Source: Emiliania huxleyi CCMP1516 (Eukaryota; Haptophyta; Isochrysidales; Noelaerhabdaceae). From it: 64,000 nucleotides of DNA. The DNA is taken from contig NW_005199770.1 of NCBI RefSeq assembly GCF_000372725.1, positions 1,806,593 to 1,870,592 of the forward strand, written 5' to 3'. This document shows positions 22,152 through 32,051 of the stretch, piece by piece. The translations under genes and the position numbers were made by a program. The notes below the pieces were generated by a model. That model did no database searches. It saw only the letters and a program-made list of their open reading frames with translations, and was not told where the DNA came from. Position 1 is the first letter of the stretch. Each line of letters opens with the position of its first letter.

Positions 22152-25100
22152 CTACGCGTACTTGCCCATGAAATCGGCGTGGAAGGCCGTCATCCGATCC
22201 ACCACGTCCGTCATCTCGGACTCGGGCGGCAGGAAGGTGGTGCGGAAGTGCCACGTGCCTTCCTTCTGCCCAAAGCCGCTGCCCGGCACCACGACGATCC
22301 CCGTCGCCTCCAGCAGCGCGAGAGCGTAGAAGGTGTCGGGAACCTTGCCGGCGTCCTTGGCCGCCGCGATCGCCTTCGGCGGCAGCGTGATGGACGGGAA
22401 GGCGTACATGGCGCCCTGCGGCTGGTTGCACGTGACACCCTCCAACGCGTTGAGCCCGTCCACCAGCATCGTCGCCCGTCGCTTCATCGAGGCGAGGATG
22501 GCGTCCCTCTCCCCGGAGTAGATCTCGTACGAGGCGTCGCCCGGCCGCGGCGGCTGCACCATTAGCCCGGTGGCGATCTGGCCTAGGAACGGTCTAGGGA
22601 ACGTCCGAGAAGGGTCCGGGAAACGCCATGCCGGACCGGAGCGGTCTGGGCCGAGGGTGTTGGAGCAGAGGCCGATCGAGATGAGCTTGAGCAGCTGCGC
22701 CTTGACCTAGGGAAGGCCCGGGGCAGGTCGAGGAAAGGTCCAGGAAAGAGCTCGAGCAGCCGCGCGTTGACCTCGGGGTCGAACCCGACGATCTCAAAGT
22801 AGCCGCCGCGCAGACCGCACTCGCCTGCTCACAGCCTCTCTTTTGGCCGCTCGTGGAACCTGTCTCACCCGCGCAAGCCGGGCCCACCGAGGAAGCCCTT
22901 CGAAGTCGAGTGGAAGGAGACGAGCTGCAGGTTTGGCCGCGGGCTCATCTCCATCAGCACCTGCGCAACGAAGACACCAAGGCGGTACTCGAAAGAAGGA
23001 GCTTGCTCTGACATGCGTTTGAGTGCTGCAACAGCGCGGATGAGCTGATATCGGCGGAACCACGCGGTGCGAATGTGAGCCCGCGTCATCTGGGCCGTGC
23101 CTCGACGACGAGCACCAGAGCAGTGCGAGGGGCGGGCTCCCCCACTTCCGCACCTTTTTGAAGGAGTGGAAGGGGCGGCCGCCGTCCCAGATGTTCTCCT
23201 GGTACACCTCGTCTGCCATCAGCACCAGCCCGTGCTTTGCGCAAAAGTCGATGCACTCCACCATGTTGTCGTACGGCAGCGAGTTGCCCGTCGGGTTGCC
23301 TATTCCTTGGCTCCACTACATCCACCCTTCCATCCATCCGTCTCAACCAGCTGCCGGCCGTTGGCCGCCTGGGTTGATGACCACCAGAGCGCGCGTCGCC
23401 ACGCCCTTGGCCTGCGCATCCTCCAGCTCCGCCTCCAGCAGCGAGATCGGCAGCGACCAGCCCGCAGCCTCGTCGAGCTCATACCCGAGCATGTGCGTCT
23501 CCTGCGTCGTGCGCTCCAACGTTGGGGCGGGGACCCGTGTATCGTGCAGTGCATCGGGTGAGTACGAAGTCGGCTCGAGTGCGAGCTGGAGACGCGCATC
23601 GTGCTCCGCGTCTAGGGCGCGTCTCCTGCAGCGCCAGCGTGGCCGAGTAGAGCGGGTACTGCGGGATGGGCACCTGCAGTCATTCGCCCACAGCATCAGT
23701 ACACTGCCATCTCGGATAGGGGCGCCAGGAGCCCGTCCAGACTGCTATCTCGGCTGCCTCGCGGCTATCTCGGCTATCTCGGCTGTCTGCTGCGGCACCA
23801 ACAGCCCGTCCCATGTCTCCCCATATCTCCCCACATCTCCCCACATCTCCCCATATCTCGGCACCAGCAGCCCGTCCGAGCCGCCGCCGCGCAAGATGAG
23901 GGAGAGCAGAAAGCCGACGCCCTTGGAGGCGCCGTCGGTCAGGAAGATGTCCTGAACACAGCTCCTCCTCCCTCGGTGAGTGCGCGCTCTAGAGCCGCGG
24001 CGTGCGCGCGGCCGCACCTCGGGGCTGGCGGGGAGGCCGTCGCGCGACGAGATGAAGTCGGCCACCTGGAGGGGAGCCAAGTGGTCTCCCGGAGGTCTGG
24101 CTGACACCTCTCGCCGCGAGCGAGCAACCCCCGAAAGGGCGGTCCGAGAGGGCAGTCCGAGAGGGCGGTGGGTTCGGGTACCGTGGGGGTAGGGTGGGGT
24201 GGGTTCGGGTAACGTGGGGTAGGGTAGGATGGGTTCGGGTACCATGGGGTAGGGGGGTTCGGGTACCGTGGGTTAGGGGAGGGTGGCTTCGGCCGTGGGG
24301 TAGGGGAGGGTGGGTTCGGGTACCGTGGGGTAGGGGAGGGTGGGTTCGGGTGCCGTGGGGTAGGGGGAGGTTAGGGTACCGTGGGGTAGGGGAGGGTGGG
24401 TTCGGGTCCGCCCTCCTGCTCCCGGACGATCCGGAAGCCCTGGCTGTCCGAGTACGCGCCGACACCCGACGGGATGGCGGCCAGGTACTCCTTGGCGCGC
24501 GCCTACCGCACCAGCCACGGGACTGAGCCCCCCGCTGGGTTCGATACTCTGGGGGTATGGCGGCCAGCCACTCCTCGGCGCGCGCCTGGTCCAGCCACGG
24601 GGTGCAGACTGGTAAGGAGGAGGCCCCTCCCTGACGCGGGTGGACGAGGCGCGTGGCGCGCGCGATTGCGTCGGGCGCAAACAGCGCGTCGACACCCGGC
24701 TGGTCGAGCAGCGCCGGGCAGACCATCAGCGAGAGCACCTGAGGGGAAAGTTCCGAGAAGGTTCCGAGAAAGTTCCGTCGCCGGGCACACCATCAGCGAG
24801 AGCACCTGAGGGGAAGGTTCCGAGAAGGTTCCGAGAAAGTTCCGTCGCCGGGCACACCATCAGCGAGAGCACTGCCGAAGACGCAGCCGAGATACGCCCG
24901 AGATGCCGGCCGAAGTACAGATACAGACAGCCGAGAGACTCGGCCGAGAGACGGACAGCCGAGATAGCGCCGGGGCAGACCGGCGAGAGCGCCTGCCTGT
25001 TGAGATACGGCCGAGATACGGCCGAGATACAGCCGAGATACGGACCGCGAGAGCACCTGCCTGTTGAAGCCGATGGGAGACTGACCGACCGCCTACGAGA

Positions 25101-25878
25101 CGCGGCAGGGACACGTCACGGACAGGCCCGGGGGCTTGCCATGGCCAGACCCCTGGGTTAGGGTTAGGGTTAGGGTGGTCTACGGCCGTCCAGGCGCCGG
25201 CTCTCCCCCGTCAAGGTTAGGGTTAGGGTTAGGGTTAGGGCTAAGGTCAGGGTTTGGGTGGGTGTGCCCACCGCCTCCGCGCTGAGGGAGATATAGGGGA
25301 GATACAGGAGAGATATAAGGGAGATATAAGGGAGACAAGTGGAGATGCAGGGGAGATATAGCTTGCTTGACGCGGCGGCGCCTGCGGGTTGCCGATGTTG
25401 CACTCGAGGACCTTCTTGAAGGGCACGTTGGCGCTGCCCGCCGCCATCTCCTCCTTGATCGCCGCTGCGCGCTGCACCAGCTCGCCGCGCACCTGACGTC
25501 CCAGCCGTGCAGTGGAGGAGCAAGGACGAGGCCACTGGAGCGAAGGCTGCAGACGGACGCTGAGACGGATGCGCTGCAGGCTGTGCCGTGCCAGCCCGCC
25601 GCCGGTGGTGCAGCTAGGCATGAGCCACGCAGACACAGGACAGGCGTGGGCAGAGGGTCGCCGCACGCGGATCCGGGCGAGCGGCGCACCGCGTACTGTG
25701 CCGAGAGCACGTTCGGGTTGATCTCGCCGAGCGTGAGCACGTGCGACGGCGGGTACGGCTTGCGAAGGGCGTCCGCGCCCCCATGGAGAGTGGAAAGTCG
25801 ACGGCGCAGCGCGAGCGGACGCGCAGTCTGCGCCACAGGCCGCGCAGTCTGCGCCGCAGGACGAAGCGCCTGCCGCAT
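22152..25878 (-). CDS. AlaAT: Alanine aminotransferase, 14 exons, likely mitochondrial
   Basis: PLP-dependent exchange of amino groups between alanine and 2-oxoglutarate. Exons: 25878-25690, 25492-25382, 25092-25057, 24738-24664, 24502-24416, 24065-24018, 23951-23865, 23673-23626, 23501-23369, 23299-23154, 22960-22888, 22824-22772, 22706-22652, 22582-22152. They total 1572 nt, 523 residues, all in frame. The N-terminus is Arg/Ala-rich without acids (MRQALRPAAQTARPVAQTAR), like a mitochondrial presequence. Landmarks: LTLGEINPNV, VPFKKVLECNIGNPQ, IFLTDGASKG, VPIPQYPLYSATLA, INPGNPTGN, LMADEVYQEN, STSKGFLGECGLRGGY (PLP Lys about residue 341) and GSGFGQKEGTWHFRTTFLPP. Thirteen introns have donors GT (7), GC (4) and GA (2). 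Many begin with a copy of the next exon. Confidence 0.92.
22707..22771 (-). other. AlaAT intron 12 (GT-AG) starting with a copy of the next exon
   Basis: Intron start GTCAACGCGCGGCTGCTCGA and exon start GTCAAGGCGCAGCTGCTCAA match at 17 of 20 bases and continue through GCTC (21 of 24). The intron is 65 nt. Confidence 0.8.
22961..23153 (-). other. AlaAT intron 10 (GT-AG) starting with a diverged copy of the next exon
   Basis: Intron start GTGCGGAAGTGGGGGAGCCC against exon start GTGCTGATGGAGATGAGCCC, sharing GTGC and the later GAGCCCGC block. Confidence 0.55.
23502..23625 (-). other. AlaAT intron 8, GA-AG donor
   Basis: Junctions GCGCTGCAG|GAGACGCGCC and GACGCAG|GAGACGCACATG. The protein needs ATLALQ joined to ETHMLGYELDE, so the donor dinucleotide is GA. 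The repeat CAGGAGACGC spans both splice sites. Confidence 0.65.
23674..23864 (-). repeat. AlaAT intron 7 with multiple copies of its own exon junction
   Basis: The exon 7 end plus intron start (GACGGGCTGCTG|GTGCC) recurs twice inside the intron: GACGGGCTGTTGGTGCCGCA and GACGGGCTCCTGGCGCCCCT. Between them are GGGAGATATG and GAGATAGCC short tandem repeats. Confidence 0.65.
24066..24415 (-). repeat. AlaAT intron 5 with about 28-30 bp tandem repeat
   Basis: On the plus strand about eight imperfect copies of GGGTACCGTGGGGTAGGGGA plus GGGTGGGTTC fill 24170-24405. The donor is GA (GGGAGCAG|GAGGGC), required by the REQ-VADFISSRDG join. Confidence 0.7.
24503..24663 (-). repeat. AlaAT intron 4 (GC-AG) carrying an internal near-copy of exon 5
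   Basis: An internal segment at about 24585-24557, after its own CAG, reads GCGCGCGCCGAGGAGTGGCT then GGCCGCCAT. The true exon start at 24502 reads GCGCGCGCCAAGGAGTACCT then GGCCGCCAT. The donor at 24663 also begins GCGCGCGCCA. So three successive copies of the exon start occur. Confidence 0.75.
24739..25056 (-). repeat. AlaAT intron 3: tandemly duplicated intron units
   Basis: The exon 4 start GTGCTCTCGCTGATGGTCTG is present in near-identical form at about 24805 and 24871, each followed by GGAACTTTCTCGGAACCTTC and each ending in CCTCAG or CAG. More diverged copies occur at about 24996 (GCGCTCTCGCCGGTCTGCCC) and at the donor, 25056 (GTGCTCTCGCGG). The intron is therefore a stack of about four exon-start copies. 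Confidence 0.8.
25155..25255. repeat. Interstitial telomere-like (TTAGGG)n within AlaAT intron 2
   Basis: Plus strand holds GGGTTAGGGTTAGGGTTAGG near 25156 and another tract near 25215-25250 ending GGGCTAAGGTCAGG. TTAGGG is the commonest eukaryotic telomere unit. Confidence 0.8.
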
Positions 25879-26197
25879 CTCAAAGCCCGCGCCCCCAGGT
25901 AGGGTTTGGACTTTCTGCGGGGTATGGTATGATGCGACTCGAGACCATACCCCCCCACCTGCTGACAGACCCAGCCTCCCGGAGACCGGGGATGGGCGGT
26001 CAGGACCATACCCCCCCCCACCCTTTGGGCCGCGAGGGTACCTACCCCGGAAAAAGTTGGAACCAGGGTTCGAACTATTTGCAGGTGGTATCCGACGGTG
26101 TCTATCCCTCTACACCGCGGCCCGCCATGAAATCTAGCCGTGTGTGCTGGCGTCCCCGGGTCCCAGCGGGTTTTCACGTAACAAGCAAGCACACACC
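25879..26197. other. Intergenic upstream of AlaAT
   Basis: Contains a partial inverted duplication around GGTATGGTATGATGCGACTC and poly-C tracts (25950, 26014). It may hold the AlaAT promoter; no motif identified. Confidence 0.3.
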
Positions 26198-26219
26198 GAG
26201 GGCCCAACTTCAGAATCGT

Positions 26220-26700
26220 GCTTTTTTGGTTAGGGACCAAAGCGCGAAGGACCACTTTTGGGTTAGGGACCGCGGGCGACAGGTTAGGGACCGATCGCCG
26301 CCGCATACGCCGGCGGACGGCCACCATCGGTGTTTTTGGCTTCGCCACCGTTCAAAGCGTGCGCAATGCGCTCGCCGACATCAAGCGAGCACGCCTGTCC
26401 GACGAGCGGCTTGCTGTGCGGATGGCTTCTTGTGGCTCTCGTCGAGAGCGTTTTGCGACCCGGCGGGTGGGAGAATATGTGTCGTCTGATGTGTCACTGC
26501 GTACGTCATATCAGTCTTGATAACAAGCACGGTCGATCCGTCGAAGCGATACACTCGTTCCTATCACGTTGGACGGCTGGCACAGAACTCTGTGCCAGCA
26601 ACAGGAACCGAGCCGTACGGCAAGAAGAGCTCGATGGGGAGCGAGAACCGTCAGAGGAGCTTCAAGGGTAACCTGAAGTCCTCCGTGACGCGCTCAATCG
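26220..26700 (+). repeat. Module A arm 1 (inverted copy at 26830-27330; third copy at 61960-62370)
   Basis: All three copies keep one frame open for about 100 codons, with conserved peptide such as LVALVESVLRPGGWE followed by CRLMCHCVRHI and later TELCA, despite many substitutions and small indels. In this arm that frame is 26330-26671. No start context or known domain supports it as a gene. It could be an element-encoded peptide or chance. Confidence 0.55.
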
Positions 26701-26829
26701 CTCCCAAGCGGGTGGCTCTCGAAAACCGTCGATATCTTCCGGAAAGACTGCTCTTGCCGAGCAGCCGATATGCCCAGACGGAGGCGCAGAAAGGCTGCGA
26801 GTACTCAACGAGTTCCGCGACCTACGCAG

Positions 26830-27330
26830 TCAAACCTGGGGGGGGACTGACCGCATCATGGCGGACTTCCGAAACCTCCGTGAGCACCTCTGACGGTTCT
26901 CGCTCCCCATCGAGCTCTTCTTGCCGTACGGCGGTCTTCCTGATGCGTGCCGGCACAGAGCTCTGTGCAAGCCGTCCAACGTGATCGTGACGAGTGTATC
27001 GCTTTGACGGATCGACCGTGCGTGTTATCCACATCGATGTGACGTACACAGTGACACATCAGACGACACATGCTCTCCCACCCGCCGGGCCGCAAAACGC
27101 TCTCGACGAGAGCCACAAGAAGCCGTCCGCACAGCAAGCCGCTCGGTCGAACACGTTGCTCGCTCGATGCCGGCGAGCGCATGTCGCACGAGGTAGACGG
27201 TGGCGTAGCTAACATCACTGACGAAGACCAACCGCTGGCTTGAGCGGCGGCGATCGGTCCCTAACCTGCGGTCCTTCACCGCAATCGGTCCTTCGCGCTC
27301 GTCCCTAACCCAAAAAAGCACGATTCTGCA
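26830..27330 (-). repeat. Module A arm 2 (inverted)
   Basis: Reverse-orientation copy of 26220-26700, about 130 bp away, so the two arms could form a long hairpin. The same peptide frame is open here at 27218-26856. Confidence 0.7.
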
Positions 27331-27399
27331 GGCAGCCTGTGCCTTTTGGTGTACCCCGTTTGTACCGCGTCCTGTGCCCCCGAGTTCATTTAATATAAC

Positions 27400-28728
27400 T
27401 AGTGGGGGACCTGCGGCGGACCCGCCTCTGTTGTTCGCGGGCAGTGAGAGACGCAGGATCTGCACGCCAAAGTGGGGCCACTCCGCATTTTCATTTTGGT
27501 TTTGGGTTGTCGGAGATCATCCATCAGCACTCATAAGTCAGTCAAAGCAGTCGTGGCACGTGGAGCAGTCGCTGCATGCAACGGCGCCGCCACACGCTCC
27601 GGACGACCGACACACCGACACCACGCACAATGGTAGGCCATCGCGTACGATCGGCCATCGCACCCACCGCAAACACCTCGCCGCACAAATGGGGGGAGGC
27701 ATAATCCCACACACACCGGAGCAGCGCAGACACCTTACACGTCAGCGCTCGCTCGATGTGGCCGGCGCTCTCCCCTCTCCTATCGCCTTTTCAACGGCGG
27801 CGTGCGGCCACGCGCCGCGCCGAGCCGGTCTCGGCGGGAGACCTCGGAGCCGCACGCGATGCGGGCATGCGCGATGGCTCCGTTGGCTCCGTGCCTAAGG
27901 CAGATAGATTAGGGTGTGAGCTGCGGCAGCCACCGTTTCTGTACCTCGATCACGTGCAGGCCGTCGGAGGCCGCGCTGGATGGCCCAGGGAGGGCCGGCG
28001 GCGGTGAAGGCGTCCGTCGATGAAGGGATGTCGTCGAGGGAGCCATCGTCCTACGCGGCTGGTGCACCGGTCCAGTTGTCGGAGTTCGAGATCGCCGTCG
28101 ACTTGGAGAGTTCGGCCCGTTGACGAACTCACGGAATGTGAGCGACTTGGTGCACGCTGATAGTCGAGCATCATGGCTCGCACCTCATCCTGAGCGCAAG
28201 GAACTCGCCCAGGGGCCAGCTGTTGGCGTCGCCGTTTTGATCGAGCTGCATCCACTGCATGGTTTCGTAGTCAAGCGTAAACGCCCAGGAGTTGGTGCCT
28301 GGAGGTGACTTGCTGATGAGAGCGCCTTCCAGGCGGGTAGTCGTGCCCCTCACCTAAGGTCATACGGCGGCGTCAGGGGGGGGGAAGGGGCGCGAAGCGT
28401 GAACATGGAGGCAAGCAGGTGGTGGCTGCACCTGGCCAAAGCCGGCGACCAAAGTTGTCGTAGGTTGTGCGGGTATCGCTGAGCGTGAGAGGGACTGGAT
28501 CGGCAGCAGCGCGGGCGGCAGCGGCCGGAGAGGCCGGAGAGCCGTCCGACGGAGGCCGGTCGTGCATCCGCGCGTCGGCCGTAGGGGCCGGGGGGGCGGC
28601 GGCATCCATCGCTGCGGGTCGCTGCGGGCCGACGATTGTGGACTGATCGATCGTGGCGGGCGGTGTTCAGCTGGGACGTTCTACGTTAAAAGAGCGTCGG
28701 CGCCGACACGAGAGACTTATAAGGGTAG
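27400..28728 (-). repeat. Module B copy 2 with a broken gene fragment
   Basis: Inverted copy of 1940-3455. The gene fragment here reads RGTTTRLEGALISKSPPGTN, SWAFTLDYETMQWMQLDQNG and DANSWPLGEFLA before a frameshift near 28190. It lacks most of the 39-bp tandem array found in copy 1. Confidence 0.7.
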
Positions 28729-29014
28729 AAGCACGATTCTGAAGTTGGGCCCTCACACCGCCGAGTCCGCAGCGGCCAGCGCCATGAGGCAAGATCTACA
28801 GCGCCATAAAAGCCTGGCCTAGGGCATCAGCTACCTCTTCACAGCCGTACGGCTTATTTCTCCAAAACGAGGTCGCGATTACACGCCGACGTTGGTCTCC
28901 CCACTGCTGCTGCACCTCGCCCTGGTATGCGCCGCGTTTAGCTCGCTCGCTCGGGGCTCGCCCACAGATCGCACCCGCTGCCTCCCACTAGCCTCCCGCC
29001 CTCCTCAGGACGTC

Positions 29015-30183
29015 ATGACATACTACGTCGGCCCCGGAGTGCCGAAAGGGCCTGCCGCCCATCCATGGATCACGAAGCTCGGCATGCTCACCGCCTTCAT
29101 CATGGCGAACCTCTGGGCCTACCTTCTCCTGCCACTCGGGTGGATCGTGTTTCCATGCGCCAACCTTTTCGCACTCGCCCTCTCGGCGTGCGTCTTCTGC
29201 TGCTCCTGCGGCGATCTCAAGAAAGATGACGTCGAAGGCCCTTGGCCGGCCACGATCGAGTTTGAGGGCACCCCCACATCCCCGTACTTTCACCCCCACA
29301 TCCTCTTCTGCTGCTGCGGCGTCTCCGAAGGGGACTCGGATGCGGCAAAGGAGATCGACCTCAAGTATCTCGTGACGTGCTGCGGCGAGCCGGATCCCGG
29401 CTGCTGCTGCGGCATCTTCTCGAAGTCCGAAACTGCCCCGCTGGACGGTGGCGCTCCCGCGGCCCGCTCTCACTTCTCTCCTCCCCCGACCCAGCCCCAC
29501 AGCCCCCCTGTACCCACAGGCTACTACTACACGCTGTCAGCCAAATCCGGCACTGGCCGCACGCCGGAGGACCCAACTAACTGCTGCTGCACGATCTGCG
29601 GCTCTGTCACCTTCCTCGTCTGGTGGGTGCTCATCCTCATCATCGGCTCTCTCTTCTTCGGCCTCTGCTTTGGGGCGGGTGCCAACATCATCCTCTTCGC
29701 CTTCACCACCGCCATGGGTGCCTGCGGCCTCGGGCTCACGCAGTCGGAGGACTTCTCCGTCCTTCCGTGGAACATCTCCTTCACGTACGACGGCGGTGAG
29801 CCGATGCCGCCGGCGCAGTACAAAGTGGCGTACTGCTGCTTCGGCCTCAAGGAGCAGTCAGACGGCTCTCAGGGAGAGGTGCTTCACCCCCCCCCCCCCC
29901 CCCCCCACCCCACCCCACCCACCCTCCCCACACACACTGCCTCTTCCGCTCCAGGTCGACCCTGAGGCCCCGGCCCCGGCCCCGGCCGCGGGTGCCAAGA
30001 AGCCGACGGTGCCCATCCCGAAAAAGGCATACCTCACCGCGATGAAGAAGGCGCGCGCCCCGCCCCAGACATCGCCGCGCCTAACCGTCGCCTCCATCCC
30101 CCCCCCCTCTTCAACCCATTTACCCCCCCCCCCCCCCAACCCCACCCCCTCTGTCGCATGCGCAGTCGCACGGGCTCCTCTAG
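29015..30183 (+). CDS. Cys-cluster multi-span membrane protein of unknown function, four exons
   Basis: Exons 29015-29447, 29520-29878, 29955-30050 and 30166-30183 (short last exon SHGLL and stop, less sure). Introns 1 and 2 are GT-AG with poly-C tails; the third donor is GC. Two hydrophobic regions: ITKLGMLTAFIMANLWAYLL with GWIVFPCANLFALALSACVF, and FLVWWVLILIIGSLFFGLCF with NIILFAFTTAMGACGLGL. Cys clusters recur (CCCGVSEGD, CCGEPDPGCCCG, NCCCTICG, YCCFGLK). The C-terminus is Pro/Ala/Lys-rich. ATG 29015 follows a CAG at 29008, so an upstream exon is possible. I do not recognise the family. Confidence 0.65.
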
Positions 30184-30920
30184 ACGGCCCGCAAGAAGCA
30201 CCTGCTCGCGCCGAGTGGAGAGGCCAGAGCGCCGAACGGCGCAGCTTGTCCTGAAGTGCGAGCGGGAGGCGGCGGCGCGCAATTGAGTGCCGCCTTCGTA
30301 CTAGAAAGACCGCCGCTGCAGCGGTGCAATGACAATGAGTATGAATGAGGGACGCGTCGCAAAGCATATGACATGTTTGTGCGTGTGGGGTGGGGTGAGC
30401 GGGACTGGGTTATCACGTGGCAGTGCTTCGGTGCAGGGCGTCAATCCAACTGGTCAGCTCCAGAGTCACCCACAGATAACCCTGGAGATCTCTCTAAACT
30501 CTATCGTCTTCCGTCTCCGCATGCCAAGGGACCAAGAGGAGTCTTCCAGTCTGAGCCATGGAGCCCTTGTCTTTGCCCCCGAAGGTCGCGTTCAAATACC
30601 CGGAACGGCCGTCTCAGTGGTTGTCCGGCCGGCGCGATCACCGAGGAGCGAGGTGACGCTCGCTGGTTCTGTCTGGTTTCTGTGTAAAACAGTAGGGGGA
30701 GGGCTCCCAGGGGCAGGGCTTTGAGGGTTTTTCAGTTGCAACCATGATGATAGGCAAGGCGTTCAGGGTAGTGAAGAAATAAGAAGAAGAGGACATGGTT
30801 CGACCTCGCGTGCGAGATGTGTGTCGCGACCCCTCGTCGCCGGACACCTCCCGACACGGTGTGAAGAACAACTCCTCTCTCTCGACCGCTACTACGCCGC
30901 CGCTCTTCTCACTGCGCAGC
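30184..30920. other. Intergenic
   Basis: No supported gene. Open frames are short and lack domains. Confidence 0.35.
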
Positions 30921-31055
30921 TCACGGCCCTGCCTCCTCCCCCACCTCCTCCTTCTTCGCCGCCTCCTCCGCCCGCTTCGCCGCCCTCTCCATCGACGTCA
31001 GTTTGACGAACTTGACCTCGTCCTTCTTGCCGATCACGGCCTCGAACTCCCCTTG
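30921..31055 (-). CDS. Possible C-terminal exon of an unknown gene
   Basis: Minus-strand frame after a CACAAG acceptor reads EFEAVIGKKDEVKFVKLTSM then ERAAKRAEEAAKKEEVGEE, ending GP and a stop at 30921. The charged helical composition is protein-like. The upstream exons are not identified; the neighbouring frame (31080-31250) is only weakly coding. Confidence 0.35.
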   Translation of the reverse strand, partial: QGEFEAVIGKKDEVKFVKLTSMERAAKRAEEAAKKEEVGEEAGP

Positions 31056-31299
31056 TGGTAGGGGCAGGTCACCTTCCTCTCACCTCTCAACTCTCATCCT
31101 TCTTCCTCGTTTTTTGCCGATTTCTGTAAGCGTCCATTTTTGAAGAGGTTTGGCAACCACCGAGGGGTACGATTCCACATAATTCATCCGACGGAAACGA
31201 GGCGATGGCACCTGATTCGGGGAGCAGTGGAGGGGGGGGTTGAGGATTTGGTTCTGAAGAAGGTGGCGCAGTACCGAGGGGGGTGGGGTAGGTTTACCG

Positions 31300-31580
31300 T
31301 TTGAGCAAGCGAGGGCTGTGGCGCCGACGGCGGCACCCTTGTACAAGGCTGTGAGGGGAGCGGCGGCGAGAGGGGGGGCGGCGGCGACGCAGGCGAGCCG
31401 CGCGCGCGCGACTGAGGGAAGCGCGGGCGGCGGGAAGAAGGAGAACGGCGGCGGCGGCGAGGCGCAAAACGGGGGCGGCGGAAGTGGGGGCGACGGCGGC
31501 GGCGGAGTGAACGGCGGCGCGCGCACGGACGGCGACGAAATCGACGGCGGGAAGGGGCGGGGCTGCATGGCGGCGGCGTT
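31300..31580. repeat. Low-complexity GGC-rich tract
   Basis: Dense GGCGGCGGC and GCGGCGGGAAG sequence gives open frames in several phases (Gly-, Arg- or Pro-rich). I find no coding evidence. Confidence 0.5.
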
Positions 31581-32051
31581 CGCGCGCTCATATGTCGTGC
31601 TTTCGCATTGGCACTCCACATCCTCCTCGGCGACCTGCGTGCGCGCGGGAACGGCAGGGGTCATCCGGGCGGCGCCGTTCTCGCAGCAGCCGGGATCGCA
31701 GCAGAGTATGGAGGTGGAGAGCTCTACCCGCGCACCTGCCCAGCGAGGAGCTCGACGCCGCTACTGGCAGGCGAGGCAGGGATCTCCGCGACGTTGGAGA
31801 GCGGGCGCACGATGTCGTGGGCGACGCCCGTCCGCAGCCACGTCGTGGTGACGATGATGGCGAGGAGCATCACGGTGAAGAGGAGCGTCCCGGCGCTGCC
31901 TGGGCTCGCTCGAGTTAGCGGTCTGGGCGCGGCATGGGCACGGCAAAAATCTTGTATCAGGGCTTTAGAGGTGACCTCAAAGAATTCTTTGGCCGGGCCT
32001 GCCTAGAGGGTGTGGATGCTGAGTTGACGGAAACCGGCGGGGGCGCGCGGA

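Larger units (their letters stand above)
26198..28754. mobile_element. Composite TIR element (2.56 kb) with 5-bp target duplication
   Basis: Perfect 25-bp terminal inverted repeats at 26198-26222 and 28730-28754 (first 20 bases GAGGGCCCAACTTCAGAATC). They are flanked by the direct repeat ACACC at 26193-26197 and 28755-28759. A partial third copy of the terminus is inside at about 27318-27333. The left half is a foldback: 26220-26700 is repeated inverted at about 26830-27330. The right half is an inverted copy of the repeat at 1940-3455. I find no transposase, so it looks non-autonomous. Confidence 0.75.

Noticed and set aside
31080..31664. Pro/Arg-rich minus-strand protein
   Set aside because: Low-complexity GGC tract open in several frames; no domain or splice support.
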